DNA from: Orientallactaga sibirica
Lineage: Eukaryota > Chordata > Mammalia > Rodentia > Dipodidae
NCBI GenBank assembly: GCA_036365145.1
Contig: JAEOAD010000012.1
Coordinates: 45,453,001 to 45,517,000 of the forward strand
DNA: 64,000 nucleotides
Direction of reading: 5' to 3'
How positions within the stretch are numbered: the first letter of the stretch is position 1; each line of letters starts with the position of its first letter. Both the position numbers and the translations under genes were made by a program. The notes beneath the pieces were generated by a model. That model was not told the origin of the DNA and did no database searches. It saw only the letters and a program-made list of their open reading frames with translations. This document shows positions 10,541 through 22,400 of this stretch, piece by piece.

Positions 10541-11061
10541 GTCTATGAAAGAACAGAAATAAAAAGGGAGGAACTCTGAAGTCAAAGTCCTCCAGTAACT
10601 ATTTCCTTGTGAATGAAAGAGGCTGGCATGTAAATAAGAGCTTTGCATAAGCCAGGCAGTCTTTCAAGTCTAGTTTATCTACAGCATGAGTCACTTCCTC
10701 TCTAAAGCAAGGATTAAGGAGATAGAGGTCATAATCATTACGCAGCACATACCTTCCAAAAAGGCCCGGCTTCAAACAGCCAGACCAGGTCTTCCCTGGG
10801 CCAAACAGCAACATGGGTTTGCATAGTTCATTCACTAGGGAGGACCGAGGAGATGCACAGACAGATAGGAGGTGGAAGAGAAGCCTCTGGTCCAACTGGG
10901 GTTAACCTGATACCCACAAAGGAATCTGAATAGCTAGAAGCCTTTGGGTGACTCAGGGGAGACCTATGTCTTCCAAAGCGAAGTTCACTCTTTCAGAGAT
11001 AGGCATGAGACTCAGAAACTTCTGGAAGAAGCCAGAATTCCCAGAAAATAAAAAAGAAACA
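10541..11061. other. Unique DNA, nothing recognised
   Basis: A 98-codon open frame on the minus strand (10599-10895) has no recognisable domain and no conserved-looking features. I treat it as chance. Confidence 0.4.
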
Positions 11062-11200
11062 AAGCCAGGTGTGGAGGTGCATGCCTTTAATCTCAGCACT
11101 TGGGAGGCAGAGGTAGGAGGATTGCCATGAGTTCAAGGCCACCCTGAGACTATAAAGTGAGTTCCAGGTCAGCCTGAGCTAGAGTGAGACCCTACCTCAA
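11062..11200 (+). mobile_element. B1 SINE
   Basis: A complete B1 with 'gtgcatgcctttaatctcag', 'catgagttcaaggccaccct' and 'gagctagagtgagaccctac'. Its A-tail has become the AAAAG array that follows. Confidence 0.9.
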
Positions 11201-11269
11201 AGAAAAGAAAAGAAAAGAAAAGAAAAGAAAAGAAAAGAAAAGAAAAGAAAAGAAAAGAAAAGAAAAGAA
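11201..11269 (+). repeat. (AAAAG)n microsatellite in a B1 tail
   Basis: About 14 AAAAG units directly continue the B1 A-tail. Confidence 0.95.
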
Positions 11270-11837
11270 GCCACAGGCCTGTTCACAGCTGAGGATTTTG
11301 CCCAGGTACTTGGCCTTCCAAATTCAACAAGAAATAGAGTAGTATTCTAGGGGCAAAGCAGGAACAGAAAAGTAAACGGAATGGCCAGTTCCTCTTAACC
11401 ATTATCGGTCTTGTCCAGCACCTGCTACCCACTTATCAGCATTAATTCCGTCTTCAGAAGTTAAAAATTAAATGTGAAGAGTGAAATGGGGACCACAGAA
11501 AGCAAGCAAGCAGAACCAGAAGCATGTTCCTGTTCCCCATGGGACTCCACAGACCCCATTCACGCGTCCTACCCTCCCATGTACATAGGTCACAGATGGC
11601 ACACAGCAAAATTAACCACGAGCCCCACCGTGTCCACATTTACTGACCCTAAACAGGGACCACCACCAGCACTAAAGTTGGACAATCTTCCCATGCTGGA
11701 CAAAATAAAAACATTTATTGGCAAAATAAAACATCCGCCATGACTGAATGCCATGACTTTATACCAAGAGTTAAAGGAATGGAAAACAGTTTATTTCTTG
11801 TAGCAAGTAAGACGAGTACTGACACTGATTTGCAAAG
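11270..11837. other. Unique DNA, nothing recognised
   Basis: An 89-codon open frame (11474-11743, +) ends in an AATAAA-rich stretch. It has no domain I recognise. Confidence 0.4.
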
Positions 11838-12015
11838 CAGTTCTTTTCTTTTCTTCCTTCCTTCCTCTCTTCCTGCCTCCCTCTTTTCTTCCCTTCCTTT
11901 CTTTATTTTTCCTTGTGGTTTGAGACAGGGTCGCATTATGTAGCCCAAGCTGCCATTTAACTTAAGACTGTCCTCCATCACCCTGAGAATAGATGAGTGT
12001 GCTGCAACACCAGCT
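11838..12015 (-). mobile_element. Old B1-like SINE behind a pyrimidine tract
   Basis: A CTTC-rich tract (11843-11910) is followed by 'gtttgagacagggtcgcatt' and 'atgtagcccaagctgcc'. This is the antisense left part of a B1-type element, strongly diverged. Confidence 0.5.
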
Positions 12016-12607
12016 CTCACTGTTCCCTCTTCCCGCTTCTGCCCCTAACTGCCTGTAAGACACTGTCTTACTCCTGCTTCTCCTTCCATAACCACATGTG
12101 CCCAAGCAAAGATGGCTTGCATAGACATCTCAGAAGAAAATTCAGTGTGATAAGGAGCAATGTGTTCTCCAGACCACCTAAAGCAAGAGTGAGTGAACTG
12201 GTGACTTGGGCTAGACCCTTGTAAATTTCTCCAAAAAGCCCAAGTTGAAAAATTTTAAAGTATGTTGACAGTCTTAAAAAATTTGCATCTTTCCGCCTTT
12301 CCTAAGAGTTTGCCTTGCTTGTGGCAATGTCTCTCCTAACACTGTGTGCTAAGGACAGTGCTGGGGACCAAACTCTCAACAACAAGCAAAAGTCCTGGAG
12401 CTTTGTTTGGCCTGTGAGGAGAGATTGGCACGTTGAGTGATGATTCCAATTTGGGCACTAGTGCTTTGACTGGAGAAAGGTGGGATAGCTTGTTACAGAA
12501 ATTGAAGCAAGGGAGTTCAGGTTATTAGCCCTCTCAGAAGAAACAAGGCCCAAGGTGAGTCTTACAGAATAACCAGCAGGAGCAAAGGAAAAGGATCTTA
12601 AAGAAAT
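12016..12607. other. Unique DNA, nothing recognised
   Basis: No nameable repeat or exon. Confidence 0.4.
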
Positions 12608-12790
12608 TAGGGCTGGGGGGATGGCTTAGCCTGTAAGGCCCAAGGACCCAGGTTCAATTCCCAGCACCCACATTAGCCAGATGCACAAGGTGGAGTTCAT
12701 TTGCAGTGGCTGGAGGCCCTGGCCCATTCTCTCTCTCTCTCTCTCTCCCTCTCCCTCTTTCTGTCAAATAAATAAAAATAAAATCTTTTT
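12608..12790 (+). mobile_element. T-SINE, internally deleted
   Basis: Head 'gggctggggggatggcttag'. About 15 nt of the anticodon-region equivalent ('gcacttgcctgcaaag') and the 'ggcacatgcatct' piece are missing. The tail is CT-rich then AAATAAATAAAAATAAAA. Confidence 0.85.
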
Positions 12791-12831
12791 TAAAAAGCAA
12801 AACTGAGGAAAAAGAAAAGAAATTAATACTC

Positions 12832-12981
12832 TGGGGGCTGGAGAGATGGCTTAGCTGTTAAAAGTGTTACCAGCAAAGCCAAAGGACCCACGTTTATTCC
12901 CCAGTACCCATGTAAGCCAGGTGCACAAGGTGGCACATGCATCTGGAGTTCATTTGCAGGAGCTAGAGGTCCTGGCACATC

Positions 12982-13043
<62 letters not shown>

Positions 13044-13096
13044 CTCTGCCTCTGCCTTTCTCTTCCTCTCTCAAATAAATAAAATATTTTTTTAAA
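12832..13096 (+). mobile_element. T-SINE
   Basis: A full copy with a (CT)n run of about 50 nt and further C/T. It is flanked by AGAAATTAATACTC (12818-12831) and AGAAATGGATACTC (13097-13110), a 12/14 target-site duplication. Confidence 0.9.
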
Positions 13097-13110
13097 AGAA
13101 ATGGATACTC

Positions 13111-14499
13111 AGGAGAAAGACTGCTTAGACTCAGATTCACAGAGGAAATGGACTGCCCGCAGGAATGCCTCCTACAAGAACTGAAACCACCTCCTGTGTA
13201 TCGAGTGGAAGCAGAGGTGCTATGCTCTCTGAAGGGGCATGTCCCCTCACTTTGCTTTTCAGATGACTTGTGATCCTGACATAGACCAGATGTTGTGATG
13301 AGATTTCAGAATATTAAGAAGACCTTTCCTTCCTAAAAACCCTCCTGACTCACTCAGAATCTTTGACAGGTACTGACAAGCCTCAATATGTGATTACATG
13401 AAAAATATATATACATTTCAAAGTGCATTCTAGAGAAACCAAAGTTTTAAAAGTCTTAAGACACCTTATGAAAAACAATATACCTAATGTTAATTAAATG
13501 TTTATCTTGCACTAGGTCCTTTTTGCCTAAATTCTTTATGCATGTTAGGTCAATGAGTTCACACAGTAGTGATTTCTAGTGATGGCTCCCTATGATGGGT
13601 GAGCTATCTGGGATGTGGCTGGCCTGCCTTCCTCACTGAAGAGAACAGGGACTTTGGAGGCTGATAGGAACACCTTGCCTTGTGGACTGAGTTTTTGTGA
13701 ACCTTTTACACTTTTTGTTTATTCAGCTCAAAACACATGTTTCTCCTATAACTTTTTCCAATAACAGTTGTAAAAAAAAAAAAAGTGTGTGTGTTTTTTT
13801 TAAATACCTAATCTACATTGTTGTTCCAAGACCTCTCAGATCATTTCCACTTTTTCCAATTAGATCAAAGCTGGAGGAGAAGCACTCAGTATGAGACTGT
13901 GTAAACACTGCTGGCTTCAAGTGATTGAGCCTCTCTGATAACGTTAAATAACCCTGCAGAACTGGTAGAACCATCCTGTCCAGATAAGCAGCTGTGAACT
14001 ACAGAAGCCACACAATTGACCATTATCAATTGATTTTATGGAGTTTGTATTCTGAAAACTAAAAAAGCCAGGGAGGACACAGTCACCGTGAGGTTCTAGA
14101 AACTAGTTCCAACAATTTCAAAACCCACATTTGTTTTTTATTTAAAGATATTTTACTAGGTACGAAGGCTTTTCATATCATTTGTTTGTACTTCCTTAGT
14201 AATGAAAAGGAAAACAAAATTATTTTGAGGGAACTTTTAGCAGGAGTTAAACAGTTTTGTCAATCTAGGCTGACATGCTTTTCTAGTTTCAGTTGCTCTA
14301 AACTATAATTTGGATGCCTGCAAATATTGTTCGGTATGAGGAACAGTACCATTAAAGATACCAAGCACTTCCACATTGATTAGTAAAATCACATTTTAAT
14401 TTTTTTTTTTTTACCTTAAATCTACCTTTTCTTTGACCAACTCTAAGCTGTCAATCATGGAGGCTAAGGCTTGGGTAAGTGTTCCACAAAGATCTCGTG
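13111..14499. other. Unique, AT-rich DNA
   Basis: 1.4 kb with no named repeat. It includes T-runs near 13795 and 14400. No exon is supported. Confidence 0.4.
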
Positions 14500-14845
14500 T
14501 TACAGGCGCGGTCTTCAGGTTGACTTTTGGAAGGTGGTGGCAGCTTTAGAGGTGGAGCCTAACGGGAGGCTTTCATCACTGGGGGTGCATTCTCAAAGGA
14601 GAGAGTGGGATGCCTGTCTCTCCCCCCCCTCTCTTGCTTCTTAGGAGCTGTGAGGTGAGCAGTTTCCTTTGCTTTGTGCTTCTGCCATGGATGTGATGCC
14701 TTGCCTTTGGGCCCCAAAGTAACAAAACCAGTCAGCAATAATTGAAACTTCTAAAATTGTGAGCCCAGATGACCTTTTCCTCTTTGTAATCTGATTTACC
14801 TTGGTACTTATTATAGTAACAGAAAGCCGAGAAACACAATGAGTT
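14500..14845 (+). mobile_element. Old MaLR-type LTR fragment
   Basis: The order of motifs follows mammalian MaLR LTRs as I remember them: 'ggaggctttcatcactgggg', 'agctgtgaggtgagcagttt', 'cttctgccatgg', 'aattgtgagcccagatgacc' and, at the end, a 'tagtaacagaaagccgag' piece. It is diverged and its 5' edge is uncertain. Confidence 0.5.
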
Positions 14846-14919
14846 TACAATATATTTCCCTCTTGATCTTGGATTTTTAATGTTAACTTAATTTTTTTTT
14901 GAAACTTAAATGAAATTTT

Positions 14920-15082
14920 TGAAACAGGGTCTCTAGCTAAGGATAACCTGATTCTCTTGCTCCCAGGTCCCTGAGTGATGGGCTTATAGGTGTGAACCAC
15001 CATGCCCGGTTTTATGCAGCACACAGGGCTTCCTTCATGCTACGCAAGCACTTTACCAACTAAGGTATGTCCTTAGCCCTTA
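14920..15082 (-). mobile_element. B4-like SINE
   Basis: The antisense order is a B1-like right part ('aacagggtctctagctaagg', 'gaaccaccatgcccgg') then an ID/tRNA-like left part ('cgcaagcactttaccaacta'). That is the B4 layout. Confidence 0.65.
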
Positions 15083-15547
15083 ACTTAACATTTTTAAAGA
15101 TTTCTTCTTCTGTCATATAGTGATTGATACTCCATCTTGGAGATGGGCTGCTAAGAACGTCTACAGTTAGGGAGAAAGTTTTCAAACAAAGACAATGTAA
15201 CATTTAGGAAACAATAGGCTTGAAGAACAAGTAGTGACAATTACCATTTGCTAATAAAACCCACTTGTTCTTTTCACTACCCACTTGCCTCAATGTCAAG
15301 AATTCTTCCTGACAACCCTTATGACTTAACTGTAAGAGGTTTCTAAAGAGATAAATATGTCTACTGCCTATGTCTATAAAGATCATTAGCAACTTTCTTC
15401 TGATTTTAATATTGAAACATTAAGAAAAACATGTGAAGTTTTATTTGTAGCTTCCAGATAGGAATGCTGTAAGAGTAGTCCACTCATATCTCATGCACGT
15501 GTGCATGCATGAAATAAATAAATAGAAATTTAAAATGAAAAAACAAG
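15083..15547. other. Unique DNA, nothing recognised
   Basis: No nameable repeat or exon. Confidence 0.4.
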
Positions 15548-15700
15548 TCTGGGATGGGGATCTAACACAGTAGAAGAGTTCTTGCCTAGCATGTGCAAGG
15601 CCCTAGGTTCAAGTCTCAGGATCACTAAGTAAATGAAGAAATAAATAAACTGAGAAGAAAGGAAGGGAAGGGAGGGAGGGAGGACAAAAGGGAGGGAGGA
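15548..15700 (+). mobile_element. ID-like SINE with purine microsatellite tail
   Basis: A short tRNA-like element ('ttgcctagcatgtgcaaggc', 'cctaggttcaagtctcagg') is followed by an AAATAAAT tail and then GAAGG/GGGA purine repeats (15653-15700). Confidence 0.6.
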
Positions 15701-16287
15701 AATACATTTGAATAACAAGCACAATCCATCTTATTCTTAGGTATTCATATTTACATAAGGGGCTCTTGGGACCTCCCTGAAACGGAAGATGAACAGAATT
15801 GTCACAATCCCAGACATGTATGTCTTTGGCATTTAAAGTACCTCAGTTCTTGTGCTTGTTCTTTTTGGGTTTTATTTGTGCATAAGCAATGAAGACTATT
15901 TGAATTCACACTGCATCTCCAAAACTTGAAAGACACTACTTTATCACACCAAAAAGTGGTTGAATTCAAGTGGCTCATTGCTTAAGGACAAGGGGTCAAA
16001 TTTGTTCAGGCAATAACAAACAACAGGACTGGATACACTATTTCTGGTTCAGGTTACGTTCTTATTTTAAAAGTTGATTTTCTTTCAAATTAATTCAGTC
16101 TATTCAGACTATTTGCAGGAACAAACACAGCTTTTAACCCAAAACCATCTAAAACTGTATGTGTACAAGATTTATTCATTGACAGTACTGAACTACATTT
16201 AACACTGATTTTTTTTCCATTTGAATAAAATCCCTGCTTAGTATGAAGAAGTCTCATTCACTCTAATTCCCTTTAAGAATAGGATAG
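15701..16287. other. Unique, AT-rich DNA
   Basis: No nameable repeat or exon. Confidence 0.4.
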
Positions 16288-16580
16288 GGACTGGGGAGAT
16301 GGCTCAGAGGTGAAAGGCACTTGTTTGCGTAGCCTACTAGCCTGGGTTCAGTTCCCCAGCAGCCACGTAAAACTGGATGCAAAGCAGCAAGTACATCTGT
16401 GATCCCACTAGGGAGGCGACCTAATCTGGCATTTCTGTGAAGTCCAGCAGTTCATCGGCAGCAACAAGAGACCCTGTCCCGAAGACAACGGAGCACAGAC
16501 ACCTGGAAGTTGTCCTCTGACCGCACACGTTCACTGTGGTATGTGGGCTCATACACAAATAAATAAATATTTCTTTAAAA
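16288..16580 (+). mobile_element. B4-like composite SINE
   Basis: A tRNA-like head ('ggggagatggctcagaggtg', 'gggttcagttccccagcagc') is followed by a degenerate B1-like middle ('agtacatctgtgatcccact') and the typical B4 end ('gttgtcctctgacc'). The tail is AAATAAATAAAT. Confidence 0.7.
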
Positions 16581-16802
16581 AAGAGAAATGAACAGGATAG
16601 ACTGGCACACCAATGGTTTTATTGGTTCTTTACAAATGCTTTTGAAGAATACAGATGGGATTACACATAAGGGCTCCACAAAAGTAAATGTTGGTAGAAT
16701 CATGACTATTTTCAGTATTAGTGAAAGGACATAAGAGAAGTTATTGGAAGAAGTCTTACTCGTCAGACTAAAAAGATCAAGTTTCAGTGTTGAACAGTAA
16801 TT

Positions 16803-16987
16803 ATTTTTTTTTGTTTGTTTGTTTATTTGTTTTTGTTTTTTAGGTTTTTCGAGGTAGAGTCGCACTCTAGCTCAGGCTGACCTGGAATTCACTATGTAGT
16901 CTCAGAGTGGTCTTGAACTCATGGCGATCCTCCTACCTCTGCCTCCTGAGTGCTGGGATTAAAGGCATGCACCACCACACCTGGCTT
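16803..16987 (-). mobile_element. B1 SINE, young
   Basis: A complete antisense B1 with perfect 12-bp target-site duplications TGAACAGTAATT at 16791-16802 and 16988-16999. Its A-tail complement is (GTTT)n. Confidence 0.95.
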
Positions 16988-17182
16988 TGAACAGTAATTC
17001 TTAACAGTTACAAACATGACTCATATTGCTGTCAAGCAGACACCTTTGCTTATATTCTACTCACTGATTGAGAGACAGGATACTCAGGCTGGTTTAAAGA
17101 GCAATTGGGGAGGCGGTCTGAGTATTTATAAACGTTTGTAAAATAGAATTATGAAGATTATTAGGTTAAATGCACACAGGTA

Positions 17183-17270
17183 GGCTGGGAGCATAGCTCA
17201 GTGATAGAAGTAGTGTTCGGCATGTGCTAGGAAGACCCTAGCTTCTAGCCCTGTTATTTAAAAAAGAAAG
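17183..17270 (+). mobile_element. ID-like SINE, diverged
   Basis: An 85-bp tRNA-like unit with 'gagcatagctcagtgataga' and a short A-rich tail. Confidence 0.5.
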
Positions 17271-17274
17271 CATG

Positions 17275-17495
17275 GGGCTGGAGGGATGGCTTAGTGGTTA
17301 AGGAGTTTGACTGCAAAGCCAAAGAATCCAGGTTCGATTCCCTAGGACCCACGTTAGCCAGATGCACAAGGGTGTGCATATGTCCGGAGTTCATTTGCAA
17401 TTGCTGTGTCCATTGTCTCTCCCTCCCTCTCTCTCTGTCTCTCTCTCTCTCTCTCTGTTAAATAAAAATAAAATAAAATAAAATAAAAGAAGCAA
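17275..17495 (+). mobile_element. T-SINE
   Basis: The head is 'ggggctggagggatggctta' and the body 'gttagccagatgcacaaggg'. The segment usually reading 'ggaggccctggcgcgcc' is deleted. The tail is (CT)n then (AAAAT)n. Confidence 0.85.
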
Positions 17496-17554
17496 AAAAT
17501 TGATTAACATCCTTCAGGGCAATAAGGCCATAATCATTAGAGTTATCATTTATA

Positions 17555-17625
17555 TTTTATTTTTTTGCTTATTTATTTGAGAAAGACAGAGAGAAAAGGC
17601 AGGTAGAGAAAGAATGGGCTCACAC
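17555..17625 (-). mobile_element. T-SINE tail fragment, tentative
   Basis: 'tttatttgagaaagacagag' and 'gagaaagaatggg' match the antisense tail of the T-SINE. Homology then fails, so it is a strongly truncated or deleted copy. Confidence 0.4.
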
Positions 17626-18014
17626 CCACCCCAGTTCTGTTGAGGGTCTTCGATGAGGCATTCATTGTGGGGACCACGAGGCCTCAGTCAGTCGGTGTGG
17701 TGGGGAGGGGGGACAACATGGCGTCTCAGGCTGCTCCCACCCACCTTGAGGCTCTTACGGTCTCCCCCCCCCCTTCTGCCATGTACCCTGAGCCTTAGCA
17801 GACAAGATAAAGATCGAATTTAAAAGTTGTTTTCTCTGTAGCGTCTGGATCTCTGTTCTGATGAGGTTTGAGTGACCACAGTATCTGTCACCGTCTTCCT
17901 GGAACTGGTTGTCAGGTTAGCGGTGAGAACAGTATTCCTGTCACTTCTTCTCTGGAATGACTCCTGGGCTCAGGCAGGTGAGGTGGAGATGACCTATCTC
18001 AAGGCAGACTGTTT
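17626..18014. other. Unique DNA, G/C-richer than surroundings
   Basis: No nameable repeat. Contains a C-homopolymer near 17765. No exon is supported. Confidence 0.35.
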
Positions 18015-18021
18015 GCTCTCT

Positions 18022-18024
<3 letters not shown>
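18015..18024. repeat. L1 target-site duplication, poly(A) side
   Basis: GCTCTCTGTT immediately precedes the T-run that is the complement of the L1 poly(A). Its partner is at 25597-25606. Confidence 0.85.
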
Positions 18025-18055
<31 letters not shown>

Positions 18056-18058
<3 letters not shown>

Positions 18059-19483
18059 TTATTGATTTTTAATCTTACATACCAAAAAAAAACCCCACCT
18101 GATATTTCCCTCCCCTCCCCCATTCCACTTTAGAACTCCAGTCTCCATCATATCCCCTCCCTTTCTCCATTAGTCTCTCTCCTAATTTGATGACATCATC
18201 TTTCTCTTCTATTTTGAGGGTCTTGCAAAGGTATTGCTAGGCACTGCAAGATCATGGATATCGAGGCCAATTTCTGTCTGGGCAGCTGCATAGTAAGAGG
18301 TCATATCCTTCCTTTGGCTCTTCCATTCTATCCGCCCCTCTTCCGCAATGGTCCCTGAGCCACTGGAGGATGTGACAGAGGTGTTTCAGTGCTGGGCACT
18401 CCTCCATCCCTTCTTCTCAGCACTATGTTGCCTTTTGTGTCATCCCAGTGGTCATCACCATCTGAAAAGAGAAGCTTCTCTAGCCAGAAGTGAGAATAGC
18501 GTTAATATGTGGACATGAACATTTAGTGTAGTGTTCCCAGGGCAGCTTGGTGGGAATAATATATACATTTAGTCAGCCATGAGCAGGCTTATACCCCCAA
18601 GGCTCATGACCTCACCTACCATAGACTTTTACTTAGGTTTTTCAGTACCGGGTATGTATTCCCTCCCGTAGAGAGGGCCTTCAGTCCAATTATGGAGCAG
18701 TTGGTTACCCCAAGAGTAGACACGCCACTATTGCACCCGTTCAGTCATTGGGCCTGTCTGGCCAAGCTTGAATATTCAGCATCCACTATTTTCACTGTTG
18801 ATGGCTTCTGTCTCCCATACGCTGCGTGCAGTGCAGCTTTTTCCAGCTTTCAGTTGGCTGGTCTACAGGGAGAAGGTTTTCTGCTCAGCACCAGCTTGCT
18901 TTCTCAGTGTCCTTGCCTCTCAGGCATGAGATGTCTTCAGCAATAGGGTCTTACTATCTATTTCTCTAGGGAAACCAAGGGCTTTGGCAAAAGCCTTAAT
19001 GTTTTGGAGGCTACCGGGACCTCCTTGGCCAACATCTCACTGGAAAGAGTTCCATCCCAGGTACTGAAAATTTTCTAGTAACAGTCTACATCTTCTAGAC
19101 GTGACCTTAATCAAAAAGTAGTTTTACATATGTCTTATTGATAATATCTTGAGTTTAGATTGTCCCTCCCCTGCCCTTTTTGTATGCATTCTCTTCCCAT
19201 GGCCTCGGTTTTAGGCCATTCCCCCTGTACTCAGTTCTTCTACTTACATATGTGTATTACCATACACTTAAGTCCTTCCCTTTCTTCCCTCCCTTATAGC
19301 CTTTTACCCGCTTACTGGTTTCTGGTACCTCTTTTTGGTTCCAGTTCATACACAAGTCCATACATTGGTAGCTAGGATCCACATATGAGAGAGAACATGT
19401 GACGTTTGGCTTTCTGAGCCTGGGTTACCTCACTAAGTATAATCCTTTCCAGATCCATCCATTTCCCTGCAAATTTCATAATT
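18056..19483 (-). other. L1 3'UTR with G-rich tract
   Basis: This 1.4-kb 3'UTR is shared with the copy at about 3490-5163. Near its end the L1 sense strand has runs of five, four and three G (plus-strand complement 18107-18122) followed about 12 nt later by GGGG, a potential G-quadruplex. G-rich tracts near the 3' end are a known property of mammalian L1 3'UTRs. No polyadenylation signal of perfect AATAAA type is obvious just before the tail. Confidence 0.8.
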
Positions 19484-22400
19484 TCATTTTTTCTTTACTG
19501 CTGAATAGAACTCCATTGTGTAAATGTACCACAACTTTATTATCCACTCATCTGTGGACGGACATCTAGGCTGCTTCCATTTCTTAGCTATTGTGAATAG
19601 AGCAGCAATAAACATGGTTTTGCAAGTATCTCTAAGGAAGTGAGAAGAGTCCTCTGGATATATGCCTAGGAGTGCTATAGCTGGATCATATGGTAAATCT
19701 ATTTCTAGCTGTCTCAAGAACCTCCACACTGCTTTCCACAGTGGCTGGACCAGCTTACATTCCCACCAACAGTGTAGAAGTGTTCCTGTTTTTCCGCATC
19801 CACGCCAACACTTATTGTCATTTGTTTTCTTGATGGCAGCCATTCTGACAGGAGTGATATGGAATCTCAAAGTGGTTTTAATTTGCATTTCCCTGATGGC
19901 TAAGGATGTAGAACATTTTTTTAGATGTTTATATGCCATCTGTATTTCATCTTCCGTGAATTCTCTATTTAGTTCCGTAGCCCATTTTTTAACTGGGTTG
20001 TTTGAATTCTTGTTATTCTGTTTTTGAGTTCTTTGTATATTCTGGATATTAATCCTCTGTCAGTTGAATAACTGGCAAAGATTTTCTCCCATTCTGTAGG
20101 TTGTCTTTTTGCTCTATTCACAGTGTCCTTTGCTGTACAAAAGCTTTGTAATTTTATAAGGTCCCAGTGGTTGATTAGTGCTTTTATTCTCTGAGCAATT
20201 GGAGTTATATTCAGAAAGTCCTTGCCTATTCCAATATGTTGAAGAGTTTCCCTACTTTTTCCTCTAGCATTTTCAGAGTTTCAGGTCTGATATTAAGGTC
20301 CCTGATCCATTTGGACTTGATTCTTGTGCAAAGAGAGAGACAAGGATCTATGTTTATCCTTTTACAAACAGATGTCCAATTTTCCCAGCACCACTTGTTA
20401 AAGAGACTATCTTTTCTCCAATGAGTATTTTTGGCGTTTTTGTCAAAAATCAGGTAGCTGTAGCTATCTGGATTAATATTTGGGTCTTCTATTCTGTTCC
20501 ATTGATCTACCTGTCTGTCCTTGTGCCAGTACCATGCTGTTTTTGTTACTATGGCTTTGTAGTATAACTTAAAATCGGGTATGGTTATACCACCTGCCTG
20601 ATTTTTGTTATGCAAAATTGTTTTGGCTATTCGAGGTTTTTGTGTTTCCAGATGAATTTTAGTATTGTTTTTTCTATTTCTGTGAAGAATGCTATTGGGA
20701 TTTTAATGGGGATCGCATTAAATGTGTAGATTGCTTTTGGTAAGATTGACATTTTCACTATATTGATTCTTCCAATCCAGGAGCAAGGAATGTCTTTCCA
20801 TTTCCTTGTGTCTTCTGCAATTTGTCGCTCGAGTTTTTATAGTTCTCATTGTAGAGATCCTTCACTTCCTTGGTTAAGTTTATTCCAAGGTATTTTATTT
20901 TTTTGAGGCAATTGTGAATGGGAGAGATTCCCTGATTTCATCCTCTGCATGTTTGTTGTTAGTGTATAGAAAAGCTACTGATTTCTGTGTGTTTATTTTG
21001 TATCCTGCTACATTGCTAAAAGTGTTTATCAGCTCTAATAATTTGCTGGTAGAGTCCTTAGGATCTGTTATGTATAGAATCATATCATCTGCAAATAATG
21101 ATAATTTGACCTCTTCCTTTCCGATTTGTATCCCCTTTATGAGTGCCTCTTGCCTTATTGCTATGGCTAAGACTTCCAATACTATATTAAATAATAGTGG
21201 AGAAAGTGGACACCCTTGTCTTGTTCCTGAATTTAGAGGAAAAGCTTCAAGTTTTTCCCCATTAAGTATTATGTTGGCTGTAGGTTTGTCATAAATAGCT
21301 TTTATTATGTTGAGATATGTACCTTCTATTCCAAGTTTCTGTAGTACTTTCACCATGAAGGGGTGTTGGATTTTGTCGAATGCCTTTTCTGCATCTATTG
21401 AGATGACCATGTGATTTTTGTCCTTCAGACCATTTATATGGTGTATTACATTTATGGATTTGCGTATGTTGAACCATCCCTGCATCTCTGGGATAAAGCC
21501 TACTTGGTCAGGGTGAATAATCTTTCTGATATATTCTTGTATTCTGTTTGCCAGTATTTTGTTGAGAATTTTTGCATCTATGTTCATGAGGGAGATTGGT
21601 CTATAGTTTTCTTTTTTTGATCTGTCTTTGTCCGGTTTGGGTATCAGGGTGATGCTGGCTTCATAGAAGGATTTTGGTAGAATTCCTTCCTCTTCTATTT
21701 TATGGAAAAGTTTGAGAAGTATTGGTGTTAGATCTTCCAGGAATGTCTGGTAAAATTCAGTAGTGAATCCATCTGGGCCTGGGCTTTTTTTAATTGGGAG
21801 ACTTTTTATGACTGCTTGGATCTCTGTGGTTGTTATAGGTCTATTTAAATGGTTTATCTCATCTTGATTTAATTTTGGTAGGTCATATAAATCAAGGAAA
21901 TCATCCATTTCTTTCAGGTTTTCAAACTTAGAGGCATATATATTCTTAAAGTATGTCCGTATGATTTTCTGAATTTCTTTGGTATCTGTTGTGATGTTGC
22001 CTTTTTCATCTCTAATTTTATCAATTTTTGTCTCTTCTCTCTTTCTTTTGGTCAGATTTGCTAAGGGTTTGTCAATATTGTTAATCCTTTCAAAGAACCA
22101 ACTCTTTGTTTCATTGATTTTTTTGATTGTTTTTTTGGTTTCCATTTCATTAATTTCTGCCCTAACCTTTATTATTTCTTCCCGTCTACTGATTTTTGGT
22201 TTGCCTTGTTCTTCTCTTTCCAAGGCCTTAAGGTGAAGCATTAAATTGTTTAGTTGTGAACTCTCTAGTTTCTTAATATAGGCACTTAGAGCTATAAATT
22301 TCCCTCGTAGGACTGCCTTCATTGTGTCCCACAGGTTTTGGTATGTTGTATTCTCATCATCATTTGATTCTATGAATTTCTTGATTTCCTTCTTAATTTC

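Noticed and set aside
10599..10895. 98-codon minus-strand frame overlapping the region after the minisatellite
   Set aside because: No domain, and neighbouring frames are equally long.
12823..13140. Open frame with long Arg-Glu or Ser-Leu repeats (also at 2625, 26178, 28239 and 56859)
   Set aside because: These are translations of (CT)n and AATAAA tails of T-SINEs, with no coding meaning.
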